Below are positions 47,028-57,681 of a stretch of DNA of 64,000 nt, piece after piece. This DNA is from Gambelia wislizenii. Its lineage: Eukaryota > Chordata > Lepidosauria > Squamata > Crotaphytidae. Where the stretch lies: assembly GCA_030847615.1 (NCBI GenBank), contig JAUMIR010000005.1, forward strand, positions 172,636,596 through 172,700,595. Direction: 5' to 3'. The number at the start of each line of letters is the position of its first letter. Position 1 is the first letter of the stretch. The position numbers and the translations under genes are program-made. The notes beneath the pieces were generated by a model that was not told where the DNA came from, searched no databases, and was given only the letters and a program-made list of their open reading frames with translations.

Positions 47028-47755
47028 TTGATGAACAGGAGTCAGCAGTGTGATGCAGCAGCTAAAAAAGCCAATGTGATTCTAGGCTGCATTAATAGGA
47101 GTATAGTGTCTAGATCAAGGGAAGTAGTAGTGCCACTTTATTCTGCCTTGGTTAGACCTCACCTGGAATACTGTGTCCAGCTCTGGGAACCACAATTCAG
47201 AAAGGATATTGAGAAGCTGGAACATGTCCAGAGGAGGGTGACCAGGATGGTGGGAGGTCTGAAAGCCATGCCCTATGAGGAGCGCCCTTACAGAACTGGG
47301 CATGTTTAGTCTGGAGAAGAGAAGGTTGAGGGGTGACATGATAGCCATGTTTAAATAGCGTGGCAGGGGGTTGGACTGGATGGCCCTCGTGGTCTCTTCC
47401 AACTCTGCAATTCTGTGATTCTATGAAATATTTGAAGGGATGTCATACTGAGGATGGAGCAAGCTTGTTTTCTGCTGCTCCAGAGACTAGGACATGGAGC
47501 AATGGGTTCAAACTACAGGAAAAGAGATTCCACCTAAACATTAGAAAGAACTTCCTGACAATAAGAGCTGTTTGGAAGTGGAATACACTGCCTCATAATG
47601 TGATAGAGTCTCCTTCTTTGGAGGTTTTTAAACAGAGGCTGGATGGCCATCTGTCGGGAATGATTTGATTGGGTATTCCTGCATTGCAGGAGCTTGGACT
47701 GGATGACCCTTGTGGTCTCTTCCATTTCTATGATTCTATGATGACTCTGTGATCA
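47028..47755 (+). pseudogene. CR1 LINE ORF2 C-terminal fragment with a CR1 inserted in it
   Basis: First part (47028-47309): '[19 protein letters not shown]', '[18 protein letters not shown]', '[19 protein letters not shown]'. Second part (47430-47668): 'KYLKGCHTEDGASLFSAAPE', 'RFHLNIRKNFLTIRAVWK', 'SPSLEVFKQRLDGHLSGM', then the CR1 3' tail. A frameshift follows 'PYEERPY'. The two parts are interrupted by a 68-bp CR1 3'-end insert at 47358-47425. Non-functional LINE remnant. Confidence 0.9.
47358..47425 (+). mobile_element. 68-bp CR1 tail inserted within CR1
   Basis: The insert reads 'gggttggactggatggccct' through 'ctgtgattctatg', the CR1 3' end, and is flanked by 'aaata' on both sides (47353-47357 and 47426-47430). 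Removing it and one 'aaata' restores the expected '...tttaaatatttgaaggg' of the host CR1. So this is an extremely 5'-truncated insertion. Confidence 0.85.
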
Positions 47756-48522
47756 ACCATGTGGATTTGTGCATTGTACCACACAGGTATTTTAAATTAT
47801 AGCATAAATTAGCAGGGGCCAAGTTGAATCCTGCTGACACCACATCTAATTTCATCCTTAAATGGAAGACTTAATAATGAACTCTGCTTCACCTATTCCA
47901 ATGTATATTCTTACTCGAGCTCTGTTGATAAAAACTAGCATTCTGAAGTGTTTTAGGAACAAAAGAAGTATATGTTGGGTTTAGCAGCCAATAAACCCAT
48001 CCCCTTGATATCTACTTACTAGCTAAGAGGGTGCAATGTAAAAACTGAATAAAAGGAAGCCTGAGAGAAATACACAAATGGAAAGTCATACCCACTGGCA
48101 CTGATTCCATAATAATCTACAATAGCCACTTATATGGTAATTTAATATGCAAGTGCACTTAGGTGCCTTACAATTAAATCAATCAAACCAGCTGTGAAAT
48201 ACAGTTTTGCCTAAGGGTAATGAAGGTGGGGGGGACCTACTAGAAATTTATTTTTAAAATAAAGTAAAAGAGAAAGCATGAAACATTCCAAATTCAGAAG
48301 TTTTGTCAAGATAGCCATTTCTGTGCCTTTAAAATGAAAATTGTTCTTTGAGATACAATATGGAATGAGAAATTTTAAAAGCTGGACAAAAACATGCTAG
48401 ATAGATAAGAGCTGTATTCTAGATTTTAAAAAACCAACAATAACAGATATGATGTTATGCAAAAATTTCAAGGATCTATTTGCATTTTTGGAAAGAGGAA
48501 TCACTACATTGATGACCAACCA
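47756..48522. other. Anonymous AT-rich DNA
   Basis: No gene recognised. Confidence 0.4.
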
Positions 48523-49193
48523 TGGAATAACAAGACCAGACACAGAAAGTTGGATTAAATAAGAGCCACTTTATTTGACCTATTACCTATTTAAGTTCAA
48601 ATGAACCTGGAAAGGAGCAAGAGGGGGGAAGTAACCTGATGTGGGAGGCCAGGTGTCTCCCCTTGATTACTTCCTCGGTCTTTGCTTGAGTGAAATACCT
48701 GTGCCCTGAGGGCAATCCAATAATTGGGTTGCTACCTGGCTGACCATTAACTGGAAGACAAACCCAGGACACACATACCCAGTCCCAGGGCTTTATAAGC
48801 GAGAGCAAACTCCAAGGTCTGCCCCAAGGGTAGACTCCTTCCCTGCTCCCCAGGTCCCAGGACTTAAAGCGGCTGTCCTATAGCCCTACCTTTCACCAAA
48901 AGGGTGTCAAGATATACAACAAACTTTTATATACCCCCCCCACTAACTGCCATGGATATGGGACAAGTGTCTGTTCAGTCCCTTTCCCCCAACAGACCAG
49001 TAAACAGCCAATAAAGCACTTGTTCCCTGTTACATTCCCCCCCTGGAAAAACATTTTACCCATTTCTGACAGATGAACACCATCAGCCCTGTAGAGCAGT
49101 GGCTGTCAGAAAATGTGGAAGAAAGTGGCCCAACCCCCTATTCAATGCATTCCAAATTTCCCGTTTTACCCTTCTATGAGCAAGGTCAAGGCT
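48523..49193 (-). mobile_element. Ngaro copy C: 3' terminal region
   Basis: Matches the ends of copies A, B and D: 'gaataacaagaccagacaca', 'ccactttatttgacc', 'acctatttaagttc' and 'acccaggacacacata' region, then 'gacagatgaacaccatcagc' equivalent to 'gagaaatgtacaccatccgc' of copy D. It lies just downstream (on the minus strand) of the hydrolase remnant. Confidence 0.7.
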
Positions 49194-49520
49194 TCAGTAA
49201 CCCCCCTCACCCCACCAAACTTCACATGTCAAAATAACAGAGCAGACACAGGTTACACAAGACCATCTGTTTTGAATAACATGAAAATCAGGCACACCAT
49301 GAAAAATGAAGGCCTTGCCCCTCAGCAAGCCAAATTCATTTCCACCAAGGTGAATGACTAAAACATGAGGCCCAGTGTATTCCTCAAACAAAAGAGTCAA
49401 CGAACCATCCCTCTTCTTCCAAGCCACTTCACAGTGGCCAAATTGCTCAACCTCAGTTGAGCCCCAAAGTGGCAACTTTGGGCCTGGTGCTCCACCCAGT
49501 ACTATGGCCACAGATCAGGA
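49194..49520 (-). pseudogene. Ngaro copy C: SGNH hydrolase remnant
   Basis: Minus-strand frames contain 'VLICGHS' just before the annotated 105-codon ORF, then 'LLFEEYTGPHVLVIHLGGNE' and 'FGLLRGKAFIF', aligning with 'PPPDVLVLHLGGNDLGLLKG' of copy D. The GHS serine block, damaged in copy D, is readable here, while the Gly-x-Asn block has Glu in place of Asp. The D-x-x-H block lies beyond a break, near 49070-49080 as 'ADGVHLS'. Not functional. Confidence 0.75.
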
Positions 49521-49612
49521 CCCATTGTCTCACCAAACAGCACCTAGAAACTAACAGAGGGAAAAAAAACAGTAGTTAACAACACAATCAAAACTTGAGA
49601 GAATGCATGTAC

Positions 49613-50555
49613 TGTTAGTGCCCCTAATAAGCCCTACCCTCAGGGACCCCAAAATTGGCTTATTAATAATTTGGCATATTAATTTATTTATCCACGTGGG
49701 AGAGTATAAAACCCTGGGACTTGCTGTAAGGAGCCCAAAGGCACATGCTAAGCCATGTATCGCCCAAAGGAAGGACTACTAACAAATCCCAAACTGAAAG
49801 GAAAGGTCAAGAGGACATAGGCTGTACACACCCTAGTGAAAGACAATTGAGCCAATCATTGGTGGTTGGAGTACTCCTTTGACTGAAAGGTATTACCCTT
49901 CCCTTAGTCCCCAGACCCAGCCATCAAGGAGGCAGGTCACACTTTTAAATTTAATCACCAGAACATTTAGAGTAGTTGCAACACATTAACATCTTCAGAA
50001 GCCCATTGTTTCAATTTAGGAAATCCATGGTTTAGTCTTTGGAGACACCTGGAATCCATTGTTTCAACACACGAAATCCTGTCACCTGGGGGCATGTTTT
50101 TGGGTATAACTACAGATCTAAAAACCTGTCTCATTGTACACAGATTCGATTCCTGGGGAAACTATGTCCCTCTGTGTAGCCAGGGCACACAGATTCACTT
50201 CCTGGGGACACTATGTCTTTCTGTGTTAGCCATTCCTGCTTCATCCATCCACACTGCCAGTCTACTTTGAAACTTCAGACTATGAGACAGGTGTTGTATA
50301 AGCCCTGGAAAGCTCACTATTTATTCCTCTTTTAACCTCTCATCTGCCATTTGTAGTAATCTTCTCTGAATGTTTTATGGTATGAATGTGTGTGTGATTC
50401 GTGTTGTTATTTAAGTCCTTAACAAATATGATTGTTAACTTTCCATCTTGCGTTTGTGTGTATATCAGTTCAGAGTGAATAGGGGTAAAAATAAAGATCC
50501 CCTTGTTTCCCCCTTTCACATTGCTAAAGTCGAGTTGCGGCTAATTTCCCCAACA
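49613..50555 (+). mobile_element. Possible solo LTR inside Ngaro copy C
   Basis: The inserted segment begins 'tgttagtg' and ends 'ccccaaca', the TG...CA form of an LTR. It contains 'gtataaaacc' near 49707 and an AATAAA signal near 50491, 64 bases from the end. It separates the hydrolase and recombinase remnants of the same Ngaro copy, so it must be a later insertion. The flanking 4-6 bp do not match, so no target duplication is visible. No viral coding sequence is present. Confidence 0.45.
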
Positions 50556-50569
50556 TATTAGAAACTCAA

Positions 50570-50853
50570 TATTTGCATGGAAATTTCACAAGTGATTTGG
50601 GTAACAAGCACCTCTTGAAAGCAGAAGACATCCAATGCCCAATGCTCTGAATAGAGCCCATAGCAAAAGCTGTAGAGGCAGTCCCAATATAAAAGGAATG
50701 TGTGCCAAAATTAACCCTTTGGAGGCCTAAGCTCTACAAGGCCCTTGAGGTAATGGTTCAAAACTGATATGTGGTAAGGGATGAAAAGTCATCATGGCAA
50801 AACACCAACCTAAGTCTAGTTCCCCTGACCCATGTGAAACACTGCAGGGCATC
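50570..50853 (-). pseudogene. Ngaro copy C: tyrosine recombinase, 3' part
   Basis: Minus-strand translation gives 'THSFYIGTASTAFAMG' at about 50600-50680, equivalent to 'THSFWIGAASMATAMG' in copy D, and further upstream 'ALQCFTWVRGT'. The conserved Arg after HSF is Tyr here. The frame continues on the far side of the LINE insert. Confidence 0.7.
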
Positions 50854-51798
50854 TCTCTCTGGCTTTTCTTCGCAAACGAAGATTCAGGAAGGACTCATCC
50901 CGCGCTTTCTGCAAGCGCGCTGATGACTAAAAAGGCCAATCCGAGATAAACAAGTCCGGTTGCAAAAAGCACAACAGAAGGTCTCCTTGGGTGATGTTTT
51001 TGGGTTGTGATTCTTTCTGCGTTGTCATTTCTCTTCAAGACTTGTTCGTCGTGAGTTCTCAAATAAGGCTGCAGCATTGTGGATAGTGCGTCTCCATGCC
51101 TCCCAATGTGAGGCCAGGGCGGACCACTGTTGGTGATCAATTTGGCCAAGCCTGAGATGTTGTTTCAGGGAGTCTTTGTATCGCTTTTTTGGAGCGCCCC
51201 TCTTACGCTGACCCGTGGTGAGTTCACCGTAGAGTAGTATTTTTGGGAGGCGATGGTCCTCCATCCTAGAAATGTGCCCTGCCCAGCGCAGCTGTGTTCT
51301 CAATATCATGGCCTCAATGCTGGTGATCCCTGCTTGCTCAAGGACAGCAACATTCGTCACATAGTCAGTCCAGTGTATATTTAGGATTGTGCGTAGACAG
51401 CGCTGATGAAAGCGCTCGAGGAGTCGTAGGTGGTGGCGATAGGTGACCCATGTTTCAGATCCATAAAGGAGGATAGACAGTACGATGGCTCTATACACAC
51501 TGATTTTTGTGCTTTGCCTCAGGTGTTTATTGCTCCAGACTCTTTTGTGAAGTCTTCCAAATGCACTATATGCCTTTGCTAATCTGTGATCGATCTCTTT
51601 GTCAATCTTGGCATCTGAGGAGATGATGCTTCCCAGGTAGGTGAACTGCTGAACGGACTTGAGCACTGATTTGCCGACGGCAATGTGGGGATGGTGGTGT
51701 TCGTCCTGTGGTGCAGGCTGGTAAAGAACTTCTGTTTTCTTCAGGTTGACTTCTAGCCCAAACAGCTCTGCAGCTGTTGCAAAGCAGGATGTTAGGCG
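50854..51798 (-). pseudogene. Non-LTR retrotransposon RT C-terminal fragment, copy 3 (longest)
   Basis: Flanked by a perfect 11-bp duplication 'ctgcagggcat' (50843-50853 and 51799-51809). The encoded part runs from 'SCFATAAELFGLEVNLKKTE' through 'FTYLGSIISSDAKID', 'KAYSAFGRLHKRVWS', 'YRAIVLSILLYGSETW', 'RFHQRCLRTILNIHW', 'MILRTQLRWAGHISRMED' and 'QRKRGAPKKRYKDSLKQH'. The YADD catalytic core is absent because of 5' truncation. The frame is nearly intact, so this is a relatively young insertion. Clade not assigned. Confidence 0.9.
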
Positions 51799-51809
51799 CT
51801 GCAGGGCAT

Positions 51810-51965
51810 ATACCAGGCCTAAAGCCAGGTCCAAGCACCTATCTAATTTAACTTTCTTCCCCACCCCCTTTTGATATGTTTCGGAAGTACTGTATATTGA
51901 AAGTAATAAGAAAGAAACTGTCTGAGTAGCAAAGTGCTGCCCTTTGCTCTGCCTCTGTGAGTCAT
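51810..51965 (-). pseudogene. Ngaro copy C: tyrosine recombinase, 5' part
   Basis: The first ~50 codons of the long minus-strand ORF (51025-51969) are not LINE but recombinase: 'VSFLLLSIYSTSETYQKG' and 'LDRCLDLALGLVYALQ' align with 'ISFTLRFSKTDQLGRG' and 'LQRCSDSTICSVFALQ' of copy D. The LINE inserted right after 'ALQ'. Confidence 0.7.
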
Positions 51966-52532
51966 GCACTCCCCATGATCATACCAAATTCACTATTGCT
52001 GTTGTAGTTGTCCTCCATTGCCCACTGTCCTGCAAAGCAAAGATCCAAAGATGCCAGGCCTCAAATAGCCTCTGCTCTGCCCCCATCACATGCAGCATCC
52101 TGGTGTGTTGAACCATGCAGAACAACCCCTGGTCCCTTACCATGGAGGCCTTTCAAACTCATACCCTCCCCTGCATGGCATTCACCATGCAGGTCCAGAA
52201 ACATATAGCATTAAAAATGCAACTATTTATCACACCATAAATTCACATTCATATTCCCAGGATCCATTAACACAACATGGCTCTTAAGACTTCATGAACA
52301 GAGTCAAGGTTCCACACCATGAGAGCTAGCCCTCAGTTGTACGTAGATTCAGGATTGTTTTACATAACATCATCCATTTTTGATTGATCAATGTTGAATC
52401 TTTTTTTGTTTTCACAGCAGAGCTGGATGAAGATATGTTGTTGTCTCAGCCAAAACACAAAATGGCCCCTCCCACTATACACAGAAACCAACAAGACTGA
52501 CAGTTCAGTCTAAATTTAATGCTGGTGATTGG
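51966..52532. other. Anonymous DNA
   Basis: No gene recognised. May include more decayed Ngaro recombinase at its left edge. Confidence 0.4.
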
Positions 52533-52757
52533 CAGGACTGATTTAAGGAATTTTGGGGGGCCTGCAACACTTTATTTTGGGGGGCCCATATGTTTATCTC
52601 AGGTCAATGTAATCTAACCTAACCTAACCTATTCACAGTACAGAATATTCAGATTATTACTAATAATGGTTTTGCAGGAGGAAGATTACAAAGCCCCCTC
52701 CCACAATGACAGGTCCCCTGTGGCTGCAGGTGCTGCAGGGCCCTTAAACCAACCCTG
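52533..52757 (+). mobile_element. hAT MITE, family 2, copy 3, with 8-bp duplication
   Basis: The ends 'caggactgatttaagg' and 'ccttaaaccaaccctg' plus the perfect 8-bp duplication 'gtgattgg' (52525-52532 and 52758-52765) define the element. It contains an 'aacct' triple repeat at about 52616-52630 as in the other copies. Confidence 0.92.
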
Positions 52758-52968
52758 GTGATTGGGTTACATTGTAAAGTGGTGTTCTGAGGAATACCAG
52801 GTGGTGTAAGCTCTATTTCACCTATGAGTATTCCTTCCCTAAGAAAGTCTTTGAAATTCATGAGGTTGCCACCAGTTGATAGGCAACTGGAAGGCCCATA
52901 CACACATGATAGAGGGTGTGATAGAAATATTTAAATAAATAAATAAATAAATAATATCCTCCATTATA

Positions 52969-54270
52969 CAGTTGTCCTTTTCTTTTCGTGGATTTTCTTT
53001 CGCAGTTTTGTGTATTCATGGAGTTGGCTTTGGTTGGACTCCTCCTCCCCGGGCCTTCAGTGCTCATTCACCAGGAGGGTGTGTGTGGCAGTGCGGTGAT
53101 GGTGGTGGGGCTCTCCTGCCCCCACTGAGGCTTTGGCCAGCCTCTCCCTTCCTGAGGCTGTGGTAGCCACTCAGCCCTGCCTCTCACCCCAGCCTCGGCT
53201 CTTGGTTGGGAGAGGATAGAGGAAAGTGTGTGTGTGTTGGGGAGGGGGGAGGGCAAGTGGGTGCATTGAGCAATGAGGCAATGGTGGCAGGCTCTCCTGC
53301 CCCCACTGTGGCTTTGGCTGGCCTCGCCCTCCCTGGGACTGTGGCGGTGGTGGCAGCACCACCACCAGTCACCTCCCCATCCATTTACCCTCACCCACCT
53401 TGTACCTGGCTCTCCCCTCCTGCTCCTCCTGCTGCTGCTGAGGCTGCTCAGAGTCCTCACAGAAGGTGATGGTCACCATGTCCTGGAGGTAGAAGGTGCC
53501 ACAAAGGGTGGGCCAGCCCCTCAGCACCAGCAAAACACCACAAAGGTAGCATAGGGCAGCAACCGGTACGGCTTCCTTATGGTGATGGCAGTGGCGGTGG
53601 CCTTCCTTCATCTCCTCCTCCTTATCTCCTCTTTTCTGTGCCCAGTAGTACTAGGTGCAGCTGGCTCCTTACCCCCACACAATGAGGGGAGAGGTAAGTG
53701 CCTGCCGGTGAAACCCGAAGAAGCAAGTGTGGTGCTTCTGCATCATCACAATTGACTCTCCTTTGGGCAGCCACACCGTCCCTGAGACTGTGGAGGTGGT
53801 GGCAGCACCACCACCACCACACGCCACCCTACCATCCGCTCACTGGGCAGGCAGGTGGGGGCGAGAGGCGATGGCGGTTGGGCTCTCCTGCTCCCGCTAT
53901 GGCTTTGGCCAGCCTCCCCCTCCCAGGTCTGTGGGATCCTCTCAGCCCTGCCTCCCACTCAGACTCAGCTCTTCACCTGGGGAGGGGGATGGGAAGTGTG
54001 TGTGTTTTGGAGGAGTAGGGCATAGGGTAATGTGGGTCCACCTGCCAGTGCACACATGTTGTGTGTGTGAGAGAGTGAGTGACCTTTGGGGAAGGAAAGA
54101 AATGGGAGCTTATGGGGTATGGCAGCCACTTTGCATGTGAAGCTGGTGGGAGGAAAGTTGGGGTGCCAAATTGTCATGCTCCCCCAGAGTGATACATTTT
54201 TTTCTTCATTTTTTTTAACTTTTGTGGTGATGTTCTGCCCTTAAACCCCACAAATGGAACGGGACAATTG
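52969..54270. mobile_element. 1.3-kb GC-rich Tigger-like element with internal repeats
   Basis: The ends 'cagttgtccttttc' (52969) and 'gggacaattg' (to 54270) are flanked by TA on both sides (52967-52968, 54271-54272). The interior is much more GC-rich than its surroundings and repeats a module beginning 'ggctctcctgc' at about 53110, 53290 and 53880, with 'gctttggc' and 'tcagccctgcctc' following. Several long ORFs on both strands arise from this GC-rich repeat and lack recognisable domains; there is no transposase. Confidence 0.65.
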
Positions 54271-54272
54271 TA

Positions 54273-56604
54273 CTTGAGGGCAGCTGACTCACTGAGAGGT
54301 ATGAGGTGGGTTTCCTGGGACACAAGACAGCTCTGTCCTACAACACCTGGCTATCATTTCTACCCCTTCAATGTCTGCTGCCTGAGGCATCTGCTTTAAT
54401 CCATTTAATGGTAAAGTATTCCCCTACTGCAGATAGACATTACCAAGACTAGCTATATGACTCCTGAAAGAGACATTTCATACTATCATTGAAATCCAGA
54501 GGGAGCTGTGATCTTCCTCTCACATGGTTAACCTAGGTCACATTCTGACCTAGGTTAACCATGGTGGCCTGATTCACTCAGGACTTATCAACTGATCCAT
54601 AGTTGTTAAGATTAGTTCCAATCACTCATGTGAAAGATGCTATTCAATATAATGATAGTTAATAGATGCAGATGGTGTATTACAGTAGAGGAAAGCTTCC
54701 AGTCCATGGTGAATAATCCCAGAGGCCTTCTCAGGATCCCAGGCATGTGCATGCTCCCCGCCCTGAGAAAAAAAGAGGGGCAGTACAATTAGAGTTTTAA
54801 ACCTTCATCTGACCCTTCTAGAAACAAACAGAATAGCAAAACAAAGCTATTTCCACCCACTTACCCCACAGCATGAGAACAAAGTAGAAGAAAGGTGGAG
54901 CAAACAGTTTTATCAAGTTCCCAGCTTACATTACCTCTAGAATGTAAGACGAACAGTTCACTGGTCCAAACACTGTGCTCTGCCCATTTGGTGATGTAAC
55001 CCTTTCAAGCCCATAGCAGGTTGTTGTATGGCATCTATCAATAGCTTATATACATGGGCCGATTCCTCCCATGACTACCATACATGGTTTAAGCACAACC
55101 TCATTAGAACTCTGATTATTCAAACAAAGGAAAGGAAAAATAGTCTATTGAATATAATACGATAATATCACAATTCTTTATCATAAAAAATTCATACTAG
55201 GTAACAGAAACTCAAATCATCTGATCACCATTGAGTATGCTGGCTAACAACATTGGATGGGCCACATGCTCCCCACCCCAGTTGACACTAACTGCAGAGG
55301 ATTTCTAAGATCAAGACAAGGATCTTTTCCAGTGGAAATGAATATGCTGGAGACTGATGGGGGCCTTTTCCAGGCACAACACTGAGCTACAACCCTTCTT
55401 CCATTCCTTCATTTTGCAGACATTGGCCCCAATATTATCTTGAAGGGTGTGAATGCATGTTTTCTCATTACTGCAAAGAAGAAAAAAATACAGCCCAATG
55501 CTAACATAGCAAAATGTCATATCTTGGAAGGAGTTTTTACACATCGGCATTATTTTCTTTTTCATTTGTGGCTTACATTCATTGAGATTACCAGAGAAAA
55601 TAATGTCATAGCATGACCTTATAGAATAATCATGATTTTTAAAAATCAATAGAAGTCATTAATCAAGCTGGTTCATAGAAGCTCACTTGAAGAATGTTCT
55701 ACAAAGCCACATTCATTATCCAACTTCCATTACAGCCCCAGCTGTGAAACTCAACTTTCACAGATGTGCCTCCGATGATAACAGACGTTTGTCATAACAT
55801 GGCCTTCTTTTGTCGAGGAATCTAAACATGCTAATTAGACCTTTTGAAAGGAAGGGAAAATACATCCCATTGCAAAGTTTAGGCTGCCCTTTCCAGCCCT
55901 TTCAGTATGGCTTTGTGAGCATGAATATGTGAGGACAAAATCCTTTTTTCTACTTAAAATCCAATGGCAATTCTCAGATTCACTAACATTCATAAGCCAG
56001 TGTCAAATGTTCAGTGAGCGATAACACAAAAGATTAGGGATTTCACATATTGTGATGATTACGTGTTACTTCACTCACAGCATGATTTCACATCCCATTG
56101 TGTGAAACTGACAGAGTGGACCTTTTTATTAAAATCTGTGAAACAGCTGATATTAATCAATTTTGTACTATATGTGCATGAACTGACACATTAACCAATT
56201 GTAATTGGCATTTACAAATGTCTTCCACAAAAGTCAGAAATTCCATCAGACTGTGCCATAGTTATTGCTACAAGAATACATACCAAAAAGTCTATGTGAT
56301 TTGTCCCTTTTTTTTTTTTAAATCATTTTAAAAAATGAAGTAACCTAGGTTTTTAGTTTTCTGGATAGACCAGTTCCTAGGAATCACCAGGAATCAGCAT
56401 TATAATGCTGAGGAACATTTACAATTGAAACAAATAGCTATCTTAAAGGAGAGACTGGATGAAATATATGTTATATGAATGGGCCATATGACTAGAGCTT
56501 AGGATAGTTACTATTTGGTTTTGTAGTTGAAACTTCCCCCTCCCCAAGTTCTGCATATGACCATACTGATTGTTTGTTCCTACTAATATCTATTGCACAC
56601 AGAG
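54273..56604. other. Anonymous DNA; candidate conserved noncoding patches
   Basis: No gene recognised. A 112-codon minus-strand ORF (55311-55649) has no domain. The stretches 55330-55960 and 56040-56260 are non-repetitive, AT-rich and free of stops only by chance, and could include conserved noncoding elements. A perfect 18-bp inverted repeat is at 54523-54563. Confidence 0.4.
54523..54563. repeat. Perfect 18-bp inverted repeat, 5-base loop
   Basis: 'catggttaacctaggtca', 'cattc', then the exact reverse complement of the first 18. Isolated in otherwise anonymous DNA. Confidence 0.9.
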
Positions 56605-57059
56605 TCAGAGAAATAAAGAGACCACACACATGGTTTTGGGTGAAATAAAATGGAATCTTTATTTATCACCCTACTTATTTAAATCCCTTAAATCTTTAGC
56701 GGGGGGAGGCAACCTAGTGAGGGAGCAACTGGGGCGGATTGTCCCTTATGCCCCCAGCTTCCACGGGCGAACACCTGAGCCCTGTTGAGTAACCCCCAGA
56801 CTTGGGGTTGCTCACCAGCCGGCCCGTATCTGGAAGGTCAACCCGAAAGTCCCTCACCTAATCCATGCAGATTAAGGTGAGGGAATTATCCTTCAGGCCA
56901 ACCCCAAGGTAGGTCTCCTTCTTTTCTCCCAGATCATACAATCTAAGGAGACCCTTCCAGAGACCGTCCCTTCACCGAAATCGGTGCCATAGGTGTACAC
57001 CGTGATCTACGCCTCCCCCTTTCCCGCCACAGATAAGGGGCAAGTGTCTGCTTTGTCCC

Positions 57060-57605
57060 TTAATCCCCCACCAGCTTGTCCAATAGGTCCCTCACCTCCC
57101 GCTGAAGACCACCCAAAAATAGTAAGTTACCAGCATCCGAGAAATGTACACCATCCGCTCTGTAGAGCTCAGGCCTCTCGTAAACTATCAGAGGATGTGC
57201 CAGGTAATAGCCACCCTTTGAAAGCAAAAACTTCCCCATCTGTCTGTTGACCTTGCGCCTGGCCCTGTCAATCAGACGAGGATCCCCCTCCCCTCGCCAG
57301 AGTTGTCTGGGCAATATAGCCGACCACATGATGGTGATTGCAGGCCACCTGGACCTGATCACTTCCAAATCATGTGACACTTGTATTACCAGGGCCTTAC
57401 CTTTCAGAAGGCCCAGGTCATTTCCCCCTAGGTGTAAAACCAGAACGTCAGGTGGAGGCCCAACACGTTCAGCAAACAACAATGGCATGAGCCCATACCA
57501 ACGCAATCCCCGCTTCCCCAACCACTCAACCATCCCCATGTCTCCCAGGCTAAGGTGAGGTCCGAAATAACTTAAACGGGCCTGCCAGGCCGCCCAGTAG
57601 ACCAT
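57060..57605 (-). pseudogene. Ngaro copy D: SGNH-type hydrolase ORF
   Basis: 181 codons. Recognised by the order of SGNH-family blocks: 'VLVLHLGGNDLGLL' (the Gly-x-Asn block, about residues 54-67) and near the C-terminus 'ADGVHFSDAGN' (Asp-x-x-His block). The serine block should lie just before the first methionine; the DNA reads 'atctgcggccagtatg', and copy C has 'ICGHS' there, so about 2 bp seem lost and the Ser is out of frame. SGNH enzymes are esterases/lipases; the role in Ngaro elements is not established. The rest of the frame is open. The gene is the last in the element. Confidence 0.8.
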
Positions 57606-57681
57606 ACTGGCCGCAGATCAGTACCCGCCATCTCACCAGCCGTGGTCTAGGACCTGGAAGACAAAAGGGGAAGAGATTCAT

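Noticed and set aside
53068..54140. Several ~65-137-codon ORFs on both strands
   Set aside because: They are by-products of GC-rich repeated DNA; mirrored ORFs and low-complexity Ser/Pro/Ala or Trp-rich products, no domain.
55311..55649. 112-codon minus-strand ORF with several cysteines
   Set aside because: No family motif, no splice context, and composition typical of chance AT-rich ORFs.
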